Assembly: GCA_030142905.1 (NCBI GenBank)
Contig: JASJOG010000080.1
Location: 1,335,001-1,399,000 of the forward strand
Length of the DNA: 64,000 nt
Reading direction: 5' to 3'
Source: Heliopora coerulea
Taxonomy: Eukaryota; Cnidaria; Anthozoa; Scleralcyonacea; Helioporidae
The notes below the pieces were generated by a model that saw only the letters and a program-made list of their open reading frames with translations, searched no databases and was not told where the DNA came from. Numbering within the stretch: position 1 is the stretch's first letter; every line of letters begins with the position of its first letter. Shown in pieces: positions 1 to 12,500 of the stretch. Made by a program: the position numbers and the translations under genes.

Positions 1-490
1 TTGACGACCTGCCAGTACACCTATTCTCCATTATTTATAAACTTTATGTAGTGCACATAGATAATATGACACATCACTATAATCTCAATTCTTTTTGTAG
101 CTTAATGTTTGGGGAATCTAGCTAGTGATCAGGTTTTATATTCAATTATGGTCTAAGGTACAGAAATCTATTCACAGAAATAACCCTTCCACGCCTAAGG
201 CAACATTTTTTTATTTTATTCTTGAGACAGCAATGCCGCATGATTTTGTTCAGCGGAAAAAGGGTGCTTCCCAGTGGTCAGTAATGCTTTAAAACTTTCT
301 CAATTATGGTAATCCATTGTTGCCTTTGGTAACCTTCATATTTAAATCCAGCTAATTCCTGGCAAGCAATAGAGAGCATGGGTTCACTGTCTGGATAGTA
401 AGAGGTTGAAGCTTGAGAAGTTGGCACATTCATGTGACAGACAAAATGTCAAGCAAGTAGAAATATTGACATGTTCCCAGAAAAACAGCT
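1..490. other. Intergenic, no gene; diverged dispersed repeat
   Basis: No coding signal is visible. The stretch around 113-400 resembles 3730-4010: both carry a 'tagtgatc' start, an 'aatgccgcatgattttgttcagc' / 'gatgccagataagtttgttcagc' type block, and then a short 'agggt' segment leading to a 'ggtcagtaatg' / 'gtcatcaatgg' block. I read these as two old copies of one dispersed repeat of unknown family. Moderately sure of the relationship, unsure of class. Confidence 0.4.
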
Positions 491-492
491 TA

Positions 493-1344
493 TCGTATTT
501 TCTGGGCAATTACCCGCACGGCATGTAACCCGCACAGTGACAGAAATGTTACTTTTTGAAAAAAACTCATCGTGTTACCCGCATTGTCAGATAACCCGCA
601 GCGGCTAGGTAAGGTGAACTAATACGGGCTCCAATTTCAGCGACATTTAATGCGACACTATTGCGTTACTCGTGGAATATTATTGCTGCACATTTTACTA
701 CCTTCCGAAACGTGTCATCAATTCCACTGAATTTTTTTACATTGCAATGTTTCGACGGGTAGTAAGACGTGCAACAACTGTATTCAACCTGAAACGCAAG
801 AATGTTGCGTTACATGTTGACGAAAGATGTTGCTCGTATTTATTCATCTGTACAAAATTTGTAAAAGGGTTAAATACCCACAAGATTTTAAAAAACTACG
901 CTGGATGAAAACATTTATTTAGATTACAAGTAGCTTTTATCGGAGAAAACGTGAGACTAAGCCATGCGTGGGTAGTCTGTTTTGATTATGGGAGGAAGTT
1001 CGTGTTTTGTATTACACGTTCCAACCTACGCCGTACGAGTTACGGCAGAATATAGGTCATGAAGGACTGTAGCATTTACACGTTACCGGATCGTAATTGC
1101 CTCGAAATGTGAATTTGATGACCTGTGCGGTTCGTTCACAATCTCTAACGTCGAAAGATGAAAATTGAACTTTTTGCCTCTGCTGTGACGTTGCGCTGCT
1201 GAATCACAGGTCTTGTTCAGTCATTCCAATGCGCCTCGGTCTTAAAAATTCGACAGATTACCTGCATCACCGCATTACCTGCACTGATTATGTATTTTAG
1301 CCAAATTAACAGATAACCCGCGAGTGTTCACCCGGAAAATACGG
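493..1344. mobile_element. Non-autonomous TA-target DNA transposon (852 bp)
   Basis: The left end TCGTATTTTCTGGG and the right end CCCGGAAAATACGG are near-perfect inverted repeats. Each is bordered by TA (491-492 and 1345-1346), the target duplication of the Tc1/mariner superfamily. Subterminal 'acccgca' words recur on the left (acccgcacgg, aacccgcaca, acccgcattg, acccgcagcg) and 'acctgca/acccgcg' on the right. No transposase is visible; an ORF at 672-908 gives 78 residues that I do not recognise. Best read as a deletion derivative moved in trans. Confidence 0.7.
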
Positions 1345-4300
1345 TAGTCTAAGTACACAGTCTTAATGTACACTGCAATGCTTGAGAATTCTAAGACAGA
1401 GTCACAAGTAATCCAGTAATCTAATTTTGCATTATAATTATTTCATGATAAATTATAGCTCTTTGTTCTTGAAATGAATAAAAACTGGACATTGGGTATA
1501 TTCTTGGAACCTATTATAACAACGAGGTAAAATGAGGATTAAAATGATTGGGAGTTACAGGATCAATCAGTAATCACTAAGCCACCTGATGACCAGGACA
1601 GGTTGGTCAAACTGAAATAAAGATTGTTTGAGATTTCAAAAGGGTTTTGCAATCCACTCCTGTTCTACCTTTTCTTTATTTAGTAAGTCTTCAAATAATA
1701 ATGAAATATTAAACTAAACATACTAAGCCATGATCATTCTGTTAGTTTTTGTTTAACGATTGCATATTCCAACCTTATTTAATTTGTACCTGAAGCATTT
1801 CTGAAAAAGGTTTAAACCATATGCAATTCCTAGTTTTTTGCACATAAGTATTTAAAGTCAAAATTTTGATAGGCAGTGCATTCAGTAACAGATGATAAAT
1901 CTTCATATCGTTGCTGGTCACTATAATTTTATGTCTCATGCATACTTGTTCTCTTTGCTTTCAGCAATTGAAAGAGTTGGGTTTTTTTTTCATATGTTAT
2001 TATTCCATTGTGTAGTAAAACCACAGAATTTAACCAAAGTCCAATGCCTTAAATTAAAGATAAAGCAAACAAGGTATATATTCTAAATAAGCAGACGAAC
2101 GTACTGTGACTATTTCACTTACTACCAGGATAAAACTGCTTGTCTTTTGGGCTGACTACAGAACTGGTACCCTATATATTTAAAGTATTGATGGGCCTGC
2201 TCCAATTCTGCTGGACCACCATAATACTCAGTCAGAACCAAAAATTCAATACAATAGTTTGAATATTAGATTTCCTTGAACCAAAAGGAGACCTTTTTAG
2301 TAGGAGTAAATGTGTATTTACTTTTACATACACAATTATATGTTGTACCCACAGCAGTTTGTGCGTACAAGTCAGGTATGGAAAGGATGTCTTTAACTCT
2401 ACCAGTAGGGTCATTCTTCAATTATCTCACTCTGGCTACTGCCAGATTATTTTACTGCAGCCAACTCCCAATGATTGTACTCGGACGTTAAGGAGAGACA
2501 TCCTTAAACAATTACTCTGAACTCTTCCCAGGCAGGACCAGTCTTCTATTACATGTAGTTTAATCGGGCTAACACTACAGTTTTACTCATTAAAGGGGAG
2601 CATCCTGCTGGGAAAGTGTTTAATAACTGAGCAAACAATTTATTTGTTTACTGATGTTTACCAATAAAAGTATGAAAGGTGATTCTGCAGAATTCTGAGC
2701 ATTAGTTTACTCTTAAGATTTACAGAGTGACTGGGAGTCAGGGAATGACTGTAGGGAAATTGTGTCAGCCACAATTACAAAGTCATGATGGGGATTTATC
2801 ACACTGGTCAGCCACGTGTGATCTAGATTATGTCATTACAGATGAGAATGAAACTGTAATAACCACTGAGTATTTCAAACAGAAAACAACAGTGACTCCA
2901 TAGATTGAACTAGGGTCACCCCAGTTTTGTACCGTAGATATGAATGAACCATGCAACCCCGTGTCTTTGTCTGAAATTAAAACTAATAAAAGTACTTTAG
3001 TTGTCCTAGATGACCATATGGACACGCCTTCCCATTGAGAACAACATTTCAAACTGGTCCCTTGTAATTGAGGGTAAAACAGTAAATTATACTTATTTCT
3101 AGATTTCTCCATGGGTACAGCATTTGGAGGACTTTCAACAGCAGAAATTACATGACCATACATAGCATAACCTTATATAGTATAACCATATAACCATATA
3201 TGTTTTCTACTCAGAAAGCCAGTTTCACAGTGGTTCTTGAGGTGTTTTTACCTTCCTTTCGATGACCATGAGAAGCATTCCTTTAAGACTCTATGCTGAA
3301 CCGTAATAGCCACTTGAACAAAATAGAAGAGTTATAGGTATAGGGTTGACCGGTGTTAATGAAATTATCTTAATGTAAATACTTCTCATGCTTTCTGTTC
3401 ACACTTGGAAAAGATTTCTGAGTTCTAGACCGACATTGAATGGGTAACTAGTGCTGATTGCCGCTTGGCAAGATTTGCAAATCCCTGAATTGCAAAAATT
3501 CAGATTATGGAGCAGTTACGACTATATTTGAAGTGGCTCATAATTGGTGCAACATACTGTATGTACGGTTCTGAGATATTTGAGTCCTGCTGTTCCAATC
3601 AGTTATTTGTTGGTAATTAACGTGACACAAGGAACAACTAACATATTAGTACATACTATACCAAAATTGGCAGTATCTATGCTCCATCAGTTATGAACTA
3701 GCAACAATACTCTCAGTCTTTTTGTACTGTACCAAAGTGGTTCGACAATCTCACTAGTGATCCAAAGGTTTCATGTTCAATTCCAGTCTGGGATCCAAAT
3801 CTTTTCATTGCGTTAAGCCATTCCTGCAGTAACTACCATAAGACAACAATTTTTAATTTGCTCGAGCTGCAGTGATGCCAGATAAGTTTGTTCAGCAGAA
3901 GGAGGGTACTAGCCAGCTGTCATCAATGGGTTAAGATTGTTTTGATTCTTTAATTCCAGCTAACACCAGACAAACAATTGGAAGCGCATGGTTATCAATG
4001 GGTTGAGACTTCAGATGCATGCAAATTCACACAAAAATTAACATTTTTAACAAATGAAAATATTGATTTGTACACAGGAAAAATGCTTGATTACATATGC
4101 TGCAGTACAGACTCTATAGGCAATGTGGTAATTGCAATGATAATAACAAGACCACCAGTTGACAAAAGAATAACAGATACTGGTATTGTAACAGATACTG
4201 GAATTGGGCAACCAATGTAAACAGACACCAGGAACCAAGTATTCTCTAAGTCACTTTAAATTATGTCCACTGATGGTACACAATACTGTTCTCATTTTCA

Positions 4301-5037
4301 CATTTATTGGACATTTAATACTAATTTTATTAATACTTCGTTATTCAGAATGTTAGTGTTATTGATCCAAACACAGCCTTTGAAATCTTTGAAAATCAGC
4401 TTCCTGTGATTAAGTTTTCCCTGCAGAGATATCCCTGTTGAATTTTATTCTGGCTAATGCCAGACTGTTCTCACTGAGCTGAGTGTGATATTTCAGGGTT
4501 AAATGGTTGAAACCTTCTGTAACTTGGTTACTTTGTCACCTTATAGCCTGATACTAGTCAGATTATGATGATACTAGTCAGTCAGATGTCAATGGGTTAA
4601 AGCATCAAAACCTACTGTACCTTGGTTAATCTATTTAATCTCCACGTGCCTCTACTGAATTTTTTTTGCTATCAGGCCTTTCAAGTCTCTACCTGGAGCG
4701 TAAATATTACTGTGATGCACCCCTGATTGTAGAAGTATTAGACAAGAACAACATACCACTGTAAATGCGGTCCATTAATTTTTGCCCTCCACCTGTTTTT
4801 ATCATCACATTTGGTGAAATGACCAGGTTTAGGGTTGCAGTTAAAATCATCATGAGCATCAAGATTATCGTAGCTTCCCACACAAGTGTAGTATCTCGAG
4901 GTGTTTTATGGACTTTCCATCTTTAAAATCCTGGCTATCTAGTTAAATTTTTACAAGAAATTCAAATATTCACCAAATTAATTAACGATTCCATTAACTC
5001 CAACCGAGTACTGATATAAAGTATAATCCCACTATTG
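1345..5037. other. Intergenic, no recognisable gene
   Basis: Only short AT-rich ORFs occur, none with family resemblance. It contains diverged dispersed repeats: around 3730-4010 (related to 113-400), and around 2425-2460 and 4445-4475, where 'ctggctactgccaga' / 'ctggctaatgccaga' words match a repeat seen again near 41030. A short 'tataacca' run lies near 3180. Confidence 0.4.
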
Positions 5038-5133
5038 TTTCTTCTTCCTTTAAAAACGCCGAAAATGTTGATAAACCCAACGGTTAGGGTTATGGTTCAT
5101 ACACATTTTCGGGCTTTTTAAAGGAAGAAGAAA
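5038..5133. repeat. Inverted repeat (31-bp arms, ~34-bp loop)
   Basis: Left arm 5038-5068 and right arm 5103-5133 are reverse complements at 29 of 31 positions (core CTTCTTCCTTTAAAAA). The spacer contains 'aacggttagggttatgg'. It would form a strong hairpin. It could be a very short foldback MITE or a structured transcript element; no gene overlaps it. Confidence 0.7.
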
Positions 5134-6015
5134 GAATTATGGGGGGAGGGGGGTTGTTACTATAAATATCATTATCCTAAAAGTAGGCATACCTGTAGAT
5201 GAAGTATATATTGTACGTACACGAAAACTTGAACTACGTGCAGATACAGAAATCTACACACTCTCACACATGCATATGGGTACATAAACTCACATGATAT
5301 TTCATTTTGTGATTTGAGATGTTCCTGTCTTCTCTTAAAAGTCTTTTCCGTTAGAAGAATGGATCACATTCTTCACTAAACGAACAATGTCTGAAGGAGT
5401 TACAATTTTTGAACTGCTGCTACGAACATCATTCGTCATTTCACCAACTTTCTTCCCAGGTGTGAATCGCTATTCTATTTTTGCGAATCGGGTAGTTTCT
5501 TTCCAGAATCACTGACCTTTTCGATATCTCAGAAGTCTTGTGCTTGCAAAGTAACCTGGTTTCCTCAAGACGATAGTATCAAAAAGCAATTGACGGATCA
5601 CCAATCAAAAGCTTTCGCCATTTTCCGCAAACCTGTAATATCTGCTTGCAAAGGAAACCACCCTGTGTGTAGTGGAACACCCCCAGTACAGAAAGATACC
5701 CAAAATAGCTCCCCTTCACCGCAAAGCTTTAATTAGCATGAAAAATTTAAAATCATCAAACGGCGTATGTTTTCGGAAGCAATTTCTTCACAAGTGACGA
5801 TTATAATAAAAAAGGAGGCTTCCACATTAGAGGAGACTAGAGTCTCGTACGTAGGTAAAGCTGGAAAATATTTCTCACCGGGTGGACCGGTGCAGAGTGG
5901 GACTCTGCAGAGACTCTGCTCCCATGGAACCCTACCCCTTTGAGGAGGAAAAGTGGGAGCAGAGTCAGGGGGCTCCATTTCTTAAATTGTGAATGCGTAT
6001 GTTTTTAATAGGAAA
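5134..6015 (+). promoter_or_regulatory. 5' flank of gene A, conserved with gene B
   Basis: About 130 bp immediately before the first coding exon (roughly 5870-6015) align with 52430-52571 upstream of gene B. Shared words include 'ggtggaccggt', 'gggactctgcag', 'gactctgct' and 'gaatgcgtatgtttt'. The block contains the palindrome ACTCTGCAGAGT in A. The sequence 'tttttaataggaaaATG' just before the start could also be a 3' splice site, so part of this may be a 5' UTR intron. A related piece occurs in reverse orientation near 35570-35680. No TATA box is obvious. Confidence 0.45.
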
Positions 6016-6583
6016 ATGTCTGTTTGGGATGCAGCAGAGAGAGGAGATTTGGATGGCGTTAAAGCTGCAGTTGAGAATGGCGCAGACATTGACGAGCGTG
6101 GAGGATTAATCCAACGAACTGGTTTACACTGGGCTAGCAGGAAAGGATACGTTGACATGGTAAAATATTTGTTAGATCAAGAAGCCAACCTAGGGGCCGT
6201 AGATGTCTGGTCACAAGAGCCGCTACACTTGGCAGCAGAATTCGGTCATTTAGAAATTGTTAAGTTATTATTACAACACGGATCAAATATTGATGCAAAA
6301 CATCGATCTGGATGGACCCCACTTCATGAGGCATCATATCATGGACATACCTTGATAGCTTACTACCTTATCCAACTTGGTGCTCAACTTAACTCTAGAA
6401 ACAACAATGGTTACTTGCCTATTCACTATGCCTGTGAGAAAGGTCGTCTAGATATGGTAAAATTACTTATTAGCAAAGGGAGTGACTTCACATCAACAAA
6501 TAAATATGGTGATACTCCACTTCATCTTGCATCAGAGAATGGACATACCTCGGTAGCTGATTATCTTATGCAGCGTTGTGCAG
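6016..6583 (+). CDS. Gene A exon 1: six ankyrin repeats
   Basis: Encodes MSVWDAAERGDLDGVKAAVE and then five further ~33-residue ankyrin repeats with the TPLHxAxxxGH signature (for example TPLHEASYHGH, LPIHYACEKGR, TPLHLASENGH). The exon stays open a little past 6583, but CAG|GTAATT at 6581-6589 is a good donor, and the reading-through tail would end at once in GNWC-stop. The same donor is used in gene B. Ends in phase 1. Ankyrin repeats are protein-binding solenoids; six is a modest number compared with eight in gene B. Confidence 0.85.
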
Positions 6584-9500
6584 GTAATTGGTGTTAATTG
6601 CTATTAATTCTAATAGATCAAAGATTTTTATATTTTATATTTTTTAAGTTCGACTTTTATATGTTTATCAAGTATTTTACATTTTAAGATGGGGTAACTA
6701 TTCTCAGTAAAATAAAATGAATAAATTAAAATCCTGATTCAAGTGAGGCAGTCTGGGCTTTCGGGGAGTGTTACAGTCAAGTCCGCCAAATCCGAGTCCA
6801 GTCAATTAGACTCAGATTCCACGTCCGAGTGCAAGTCCCCCTAATCAACGTATACACTTCATGCTTCTGTAAATAAACTACCACGTAGCATCCCATGTGT
6901 CGCTAATGAGGACATTTGCCCAGATATCTCTGACATTTTAATTTCACCTTCATAATACACAGCAAGATGATTGATTTTATGTCAGAAATACGAGTCTAGA
7001 GAACGTTTCTGCAGTGGCGTAGTGAGTTTTAATGGCGCCCTGGGGCAAGCATAACCTGTGGCGCCCCCTTGCCCTTTACCAAATTGAAAAATTACAAAAT
7101 ATTTTTGATGAAATTGCATTGTTTATTTATGGAATACGTAGTTAAAAATTAATCTTACTGTCTTTTAAAGTCGCACATTTTTCAAACACACCTTCAATAA
7201 TTATGAGTTACGATGTTGTTCTCTCAATGCTTAACTGAGCCAAAGCACTAAGCCGACCTTGTTCGATTGATGAGCCGTGGTAAGTCAAAATCAGTTTCAC
7301 CTTTCCGAATGACCTCCCATAGTTAGCAATGGACACTGAAATTGTCAACAATGCTTAAAGAGCCACTGGCAGATTGAGATAAACATCTCCATAGGTGGTG
7401 ATATATTTCAACAGCTGCTTTGCACACGGGGGGGGGGGCCGGAATTCCCCAATGGGGGAACTAAGATTCCCGTAATGGAGTTTCACCATGGTGACCGGAA
7501 CTACACACCCTTGATAATTTAATAATTTGAAGGACAGAAATGAGAATGAAAGATAAATCGACTCAATCAGCCTTGTATTTAACAGGATAATTCATGTATC
7601 TGATTACAGGCTCAAAAATTGAAACGTATGGATCTCCTAACAAACGCGTTTTGTTGACTTTCAAGGGATGATGCCATTATATCCTTGACGAAGGGGAAGA
7701 TGAACTATAGCGAGAAGACAAAACGAACATGTACGAGGCCACACGCCTTAAAAAAATTTCATTATTTGATGGAAAATTATTCAACAACTGACAAGTAACA
7801 GCATTTGGCGTGTGAATCTTCTGACAAACGCTTTTTGTTGACTCCAAGGAGTGCCGCCAGTACATGTAGGGGGATAAGAACTGTAACGAAGGGGCAAAAC
7901 GAACAGGTGTAGGGCCACATACCTCAAAAAATTTCATAATTTAGTGGGAAATAATTCAACATCTGACAAATAGCAGCATGAGACGTGTTGAGAACTGTTA
8001 TTGTTCTTGTTATTATCGTTGTTGTTATTATTATTATCGTCAATATTATTATTTGCATTATTGTTGTTGTTGCTCTCTTTATTTAACCGTGTCTTAATAA
8101 TGAGAAATCAAGTTAACAGCGTATCAAAGATTCATAGATTTTGTGAAGAAATCGAAGCTTACTATAAATGACTGTTGGCTACGTTGATCAACAGTTTTCA
8201 TATTTGTTTCTTTCTCTTAATTATAGAACAACGCTAAGACATTTACTGCTAGCGACATGTTTATTACTTTTTTATTTTTTTTTATTTTATTATTTTTATA
8301 TTTAACAGATGAAGAGCTACAAGTGACAAATACTGTCATATCCGAAACCCTAAAACAAGGCAAAAAGAAAAACAATCGTATATCATTACTTTTCATTGGT
8401 CAAGATGGTGTGGGAAAAACGTCTCTGAAGAAAAGTCTTCTGGGTGAAGAGTTAGACGAAAAAGAACCGAGCACTATTGGCATCGAGTTTGATGTTGTTG
8501 AAGTAAATGATAATGATAAATCCAAACCTTGGAAGCGTGCAGCAGATGACCAATTCCTAGCATCTGAAAACTATGCTGATGGTGTCCTTGGAAGGGAAAT
8601 AGCAAGGAAGATCGCTGAAAGTAACGAAGGGCTGAAAGAAGGCACAAGTCGAAGTGCAATGCAAGCTGAAAGTGACGTTGGCACTGCAAACCGGTCTGAA
8701 GGTGAAGGTGGTGCTGGAACTAAACGGAAAAGTGAAAATGGAGCTAACGATGGAGTGGTACTGGGAAGTAAAGAAGAAGCTGGAACTGGAGCTGGAGCTG
8801 GAATTGACCACCGTAGCGACCACGATGGACACGGAAAGGATGGCGAAGGAAAAAACAACAGGCAGAAAAATGTTGAATTATCAGATGGCTTAAAACGCAA
8901 GATTGAAGAACAAATGAAAAATGTCGAAAATTACCGTGATGATACCATGGACTCGATTAGATTCATGCTGGGAGACGTCGGTGGCCAGTCTGTTTACTAC
9001 GACGTGCATTCGATGATGCTGAGGTTGAGAACGCTATTCATTCTTGTTGTTGATCTGTCAAAGTCCCTTGGAGACATGGCACAGCCAACCTTTGTGGATA
9101 AGGAAACGAAGAAAGAGAAACACCTCGGCAATCCTCTGAAAGAAACGAATTTAGACTATGGGACGAGATGGATGGCAGCCCTTCGCAATCTGAACCCATA
9201 TCATAAAGAGGTTGGAAAGAGTTCCGCTCAAACTTTAAACCTTCCGAAAACTATTTTAGTTTTCACCAAACCTGATAAATGGGAGACTCGCAAAGAAGTG
9301 GAGAAGAAGCTGAAAGAAGCTACTGACGTTCTTGAGAAGACGCTTGAACGTATTGGTTGTGCATCGCTGATCGTCGGGAAGTATGTTATTAAGAACAAAG
9401 TACCAAGGAACGACGATGAAGCCGGTGAACTCGAAGCCCTACGAACGAAAATCTTCGAAACAGCTCAAGAGATTCTGAAAGCTCAAGAAAAATCTCCCGT

Positions 9501-12500
9501 GAGGTGGCTGATGTTAGAACGTGCTCTCGATACCGTGAGGAAGTCTGATGACGTAAAAGATCACCCGTACATCACGCTTGATGAAGCTCGGGAACTTGAT
9601 GAAAAGGAATCGAAGGTGATCGAAACGTTCAGCGACGCATTGAAATTCTTTCACGACGAGAATATTGTCATCCATTTTCATGATGATCCAGCCCTTAGGG
9701 ACCTGGTTGTTCTTGATGCAGCGTGGCTTGTAAAGCTGTTTACGGAGGTACTCACCGTTGCCCCAGATTGGTCGTGTCCGACAGCTCATTCACTCGCATG
9801 GAAAAACCTGAAGGAGAAAGGCGTGCTCTCCTTCGAAAATCTTCCCAATCCGTTGGTAAAACAAAGTCAGAAGAAACCGTTGAAGGATATGATGGTTCGG
9901 GTAGGTTTAATCAGCCACTGGAGAAGAGATGTCTATCTGGTTCCCTCCATGGTGACGAGAAGAAGGGAAGAGAGCGACATTCATAAGATGTTGTCGTCCT
10001 GTCTGCAGCCATCACTATACATTAATTTTTGTGGTGATTCCATTCCCTTGGGAGTTTTCACGCGATTCCTGGTAGAATTGTTTAAATGGGCTCGGGGTGA
10101 AGTTGAAGACGACGACGACAACGTGGAAATGCCTGAATTCTTGTGCAATTATTGCCGTATTTTTAAGAGTGAAGATAGCATTGAGTATTCCGTGGTTTTG
10201 GTCAGGCATATATCTCGAGTCCAGGTCGCCATATCAGGTATGAACCTCTGAGGTTTTTCTTCATGATATAAACTGGTAAAAATAGAGTGTTTTCCTCAAG
10301 GAACAGACTAGTGAGTTAAAGGTTGTATTGTTTTCGCATTTCTTTTCAGTTAATGATGTGGAAGAAGATGCGTGGACTGATATTGCAAGGAATGTGTTGT
10401 CCACCCTTCAGGATGTAATGAAGAGAATTCAGTCCGATAATCCTAGCTTTAAAGGCATTAGATACGATTTTGGTTTCAAGTGCGATCTTTGCAGTGAGGA
10501 AAAGACGCCATGTTTGCGCCATGAGAATGAAGGTTGTACCGACGATGACTGCGTGTGCATCCTGAGTCTTGAATGTTTAAGGAAAAACCCAACTTTTTGC
10601 CAGAGAAATTATGGTGGCAAAATGATTTCTTCCAGGCTTCATGAAACGTTTTGGCTCAAACGAAGAGGTAAAAATTTTTCTCCTTCATTTCTAAGGGTCA
10701 CTAGTATCTTGGTTTTGATAGTTATAGCTCTTTCGCGGCGGAAGCTCTTTCCTTTAACCGGTAAAATTTTTTGACGTTAGCCAAAGTAAAGTAATGCAAG
10801 TCTTATGCTGCCGGGAAAGTATTAAGAGTCGAAATATGTGAAGGCAATCCTTACGGAAAATTTGGTTGCTCTTTCACATTGGAAAATGGGGCTTAATTTG
10901 TGAAAATGTACATATTCCATATGTGAAGTAAAAATTTTATATTTGAAATTAATTTTCACATGTAGATCTTTCACTTCATATATGAAACGCATGTTTTGTA
11001 TGTTAAAATTTCATATTTGAAATTTTGAACCATGTCATCGGAAATGTGAATTAGGTATCTTAAATGTAAAAATGTTCCGTTTTCATTTGTAAATAAAAAC
11101 TTCATATGTGATATGATACCAACTCCATACGTTTTTCACTCGTGAACTGACATGAAATTTTCGTAAGATTGGCAAGATAAAAACTGACCCGCTTAAAATC
11201 ATGTCATTTTGTTCCATTTGTTGCATTATAATTTGTCTTCTTAGTCGATAAAATGCTGAATTTATGTGTTCGTGTAAGAGAAACTTGTATGAAATGTTCT
11301 TTTAATTTTTCACCACATTAAGCAGTGCTTCTGCTATTGAACCTGTGAGCAGGTTGTCTTGGTACAAACGGCGCGTGAATCGGAACGGAAGGGTTGATTG
11401 AGTCGTAGTATTCTAGTATGAAACGAAGCTTTTTTATTACGGGATTCAAAATGAGATTATCGATTACAGTGGAACCCCGTTAATACGACCACCTTTGGGC
11501 CGAAAAAAATTTGGTCATATTAACGGGGTGGTCGTATTAATGGGGGTGGACCAGATACGTAACAAATGCTTTTTTAAATGACGTCATGGCAAACGGAGTC
11601 AGATTTCAATTAGCATAATGCTAAAACCACAAAATAATCCAAAAATAAATTTTATTAACTGAACCCAACTCAACAAAATTAACCAAATGAGATGAATAAC
11701 CTTGATAATAAACCCCTATGTTAGTTATTTAAATTTATTTAGGTTTAAAAATATCTGTAAGCTTCCGTTGGTTTTTCCGACACTTAAGCCAATCGGTTTG
11801 AGCTTGGCAGATTACTCTGGCGAGTTTATTTGCCATTTTTGAATTTCCTTTCTGTTCGAAAAGTAAAGCAGAGGCTAAAGTTATTGGAACAGGTGTCAAT
11901 CGGGGCGGGGGATATGGAATGGAGATTCCATGCATTTACAAATTTATGGGGCAGGAGAAGAACATTGACTTGATAAGCAACTTGCTGGACATCCCGAATA
12001 ACCTATCCGTTAGAATCGAAATGGAATGTGGCCAAAAGAGAACAGCAGAAGAAAGTGGCAGAAAAAAGAAGGCAAGAAAAAGATAAATCGACCCAAAAAC
12101 ATATTTAATCACGTTCTGTCTGTTTAATAAAAATTAAAATGAATATTGAAAAACGTTTAAGGGTTAATTAACGGGGTAAGTGTCGTATTAACGGGGTTGT
12201 CGTAGGGCGGGGTTCCACTGCATAACGGCAAGTAACAATTCACTATTAGATCACTAGAATTGGATTGGTTTATGTGTAAAGTAAACAGAATCTGAACGGA
12301 TACCAATAACGTTAATGATAATGCTGGCAAAAGTATGGCTAGGTTTTGTCTCATGAATTTTTGGCCAGTATTGCTATGTCCCAACGTTACTGTTTGTGTT
12401 TATAGAGTGAATAACTGTCCATAATTGCTCATTAAGGGTTTTTGACACGTGCGATTTTTTGCCTTGCGCTTGTCACCTCGGTACATGTGTTGAAATCACG

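Noticed and set aside
672..908. 78-codon ORF inside the element at 493-1344 as a transposase
   Set aside because: Too short and without DDE-type or helix-turn-helix signs.
8257..8308. Apparent hydrophobic N-terminus before the Roc exon
   Set aside because: It is the T-rich tract and acceptor site of intron 1; the exon begins at 8309 in phase with exon 1.
8474..8900. Antisense and +2 ORFs over the Roc insert
   Set aside because: Shadow frames created by the low-complexity Gly/Glu-coding DNA; the same happens at 56574-57115 in gene B.
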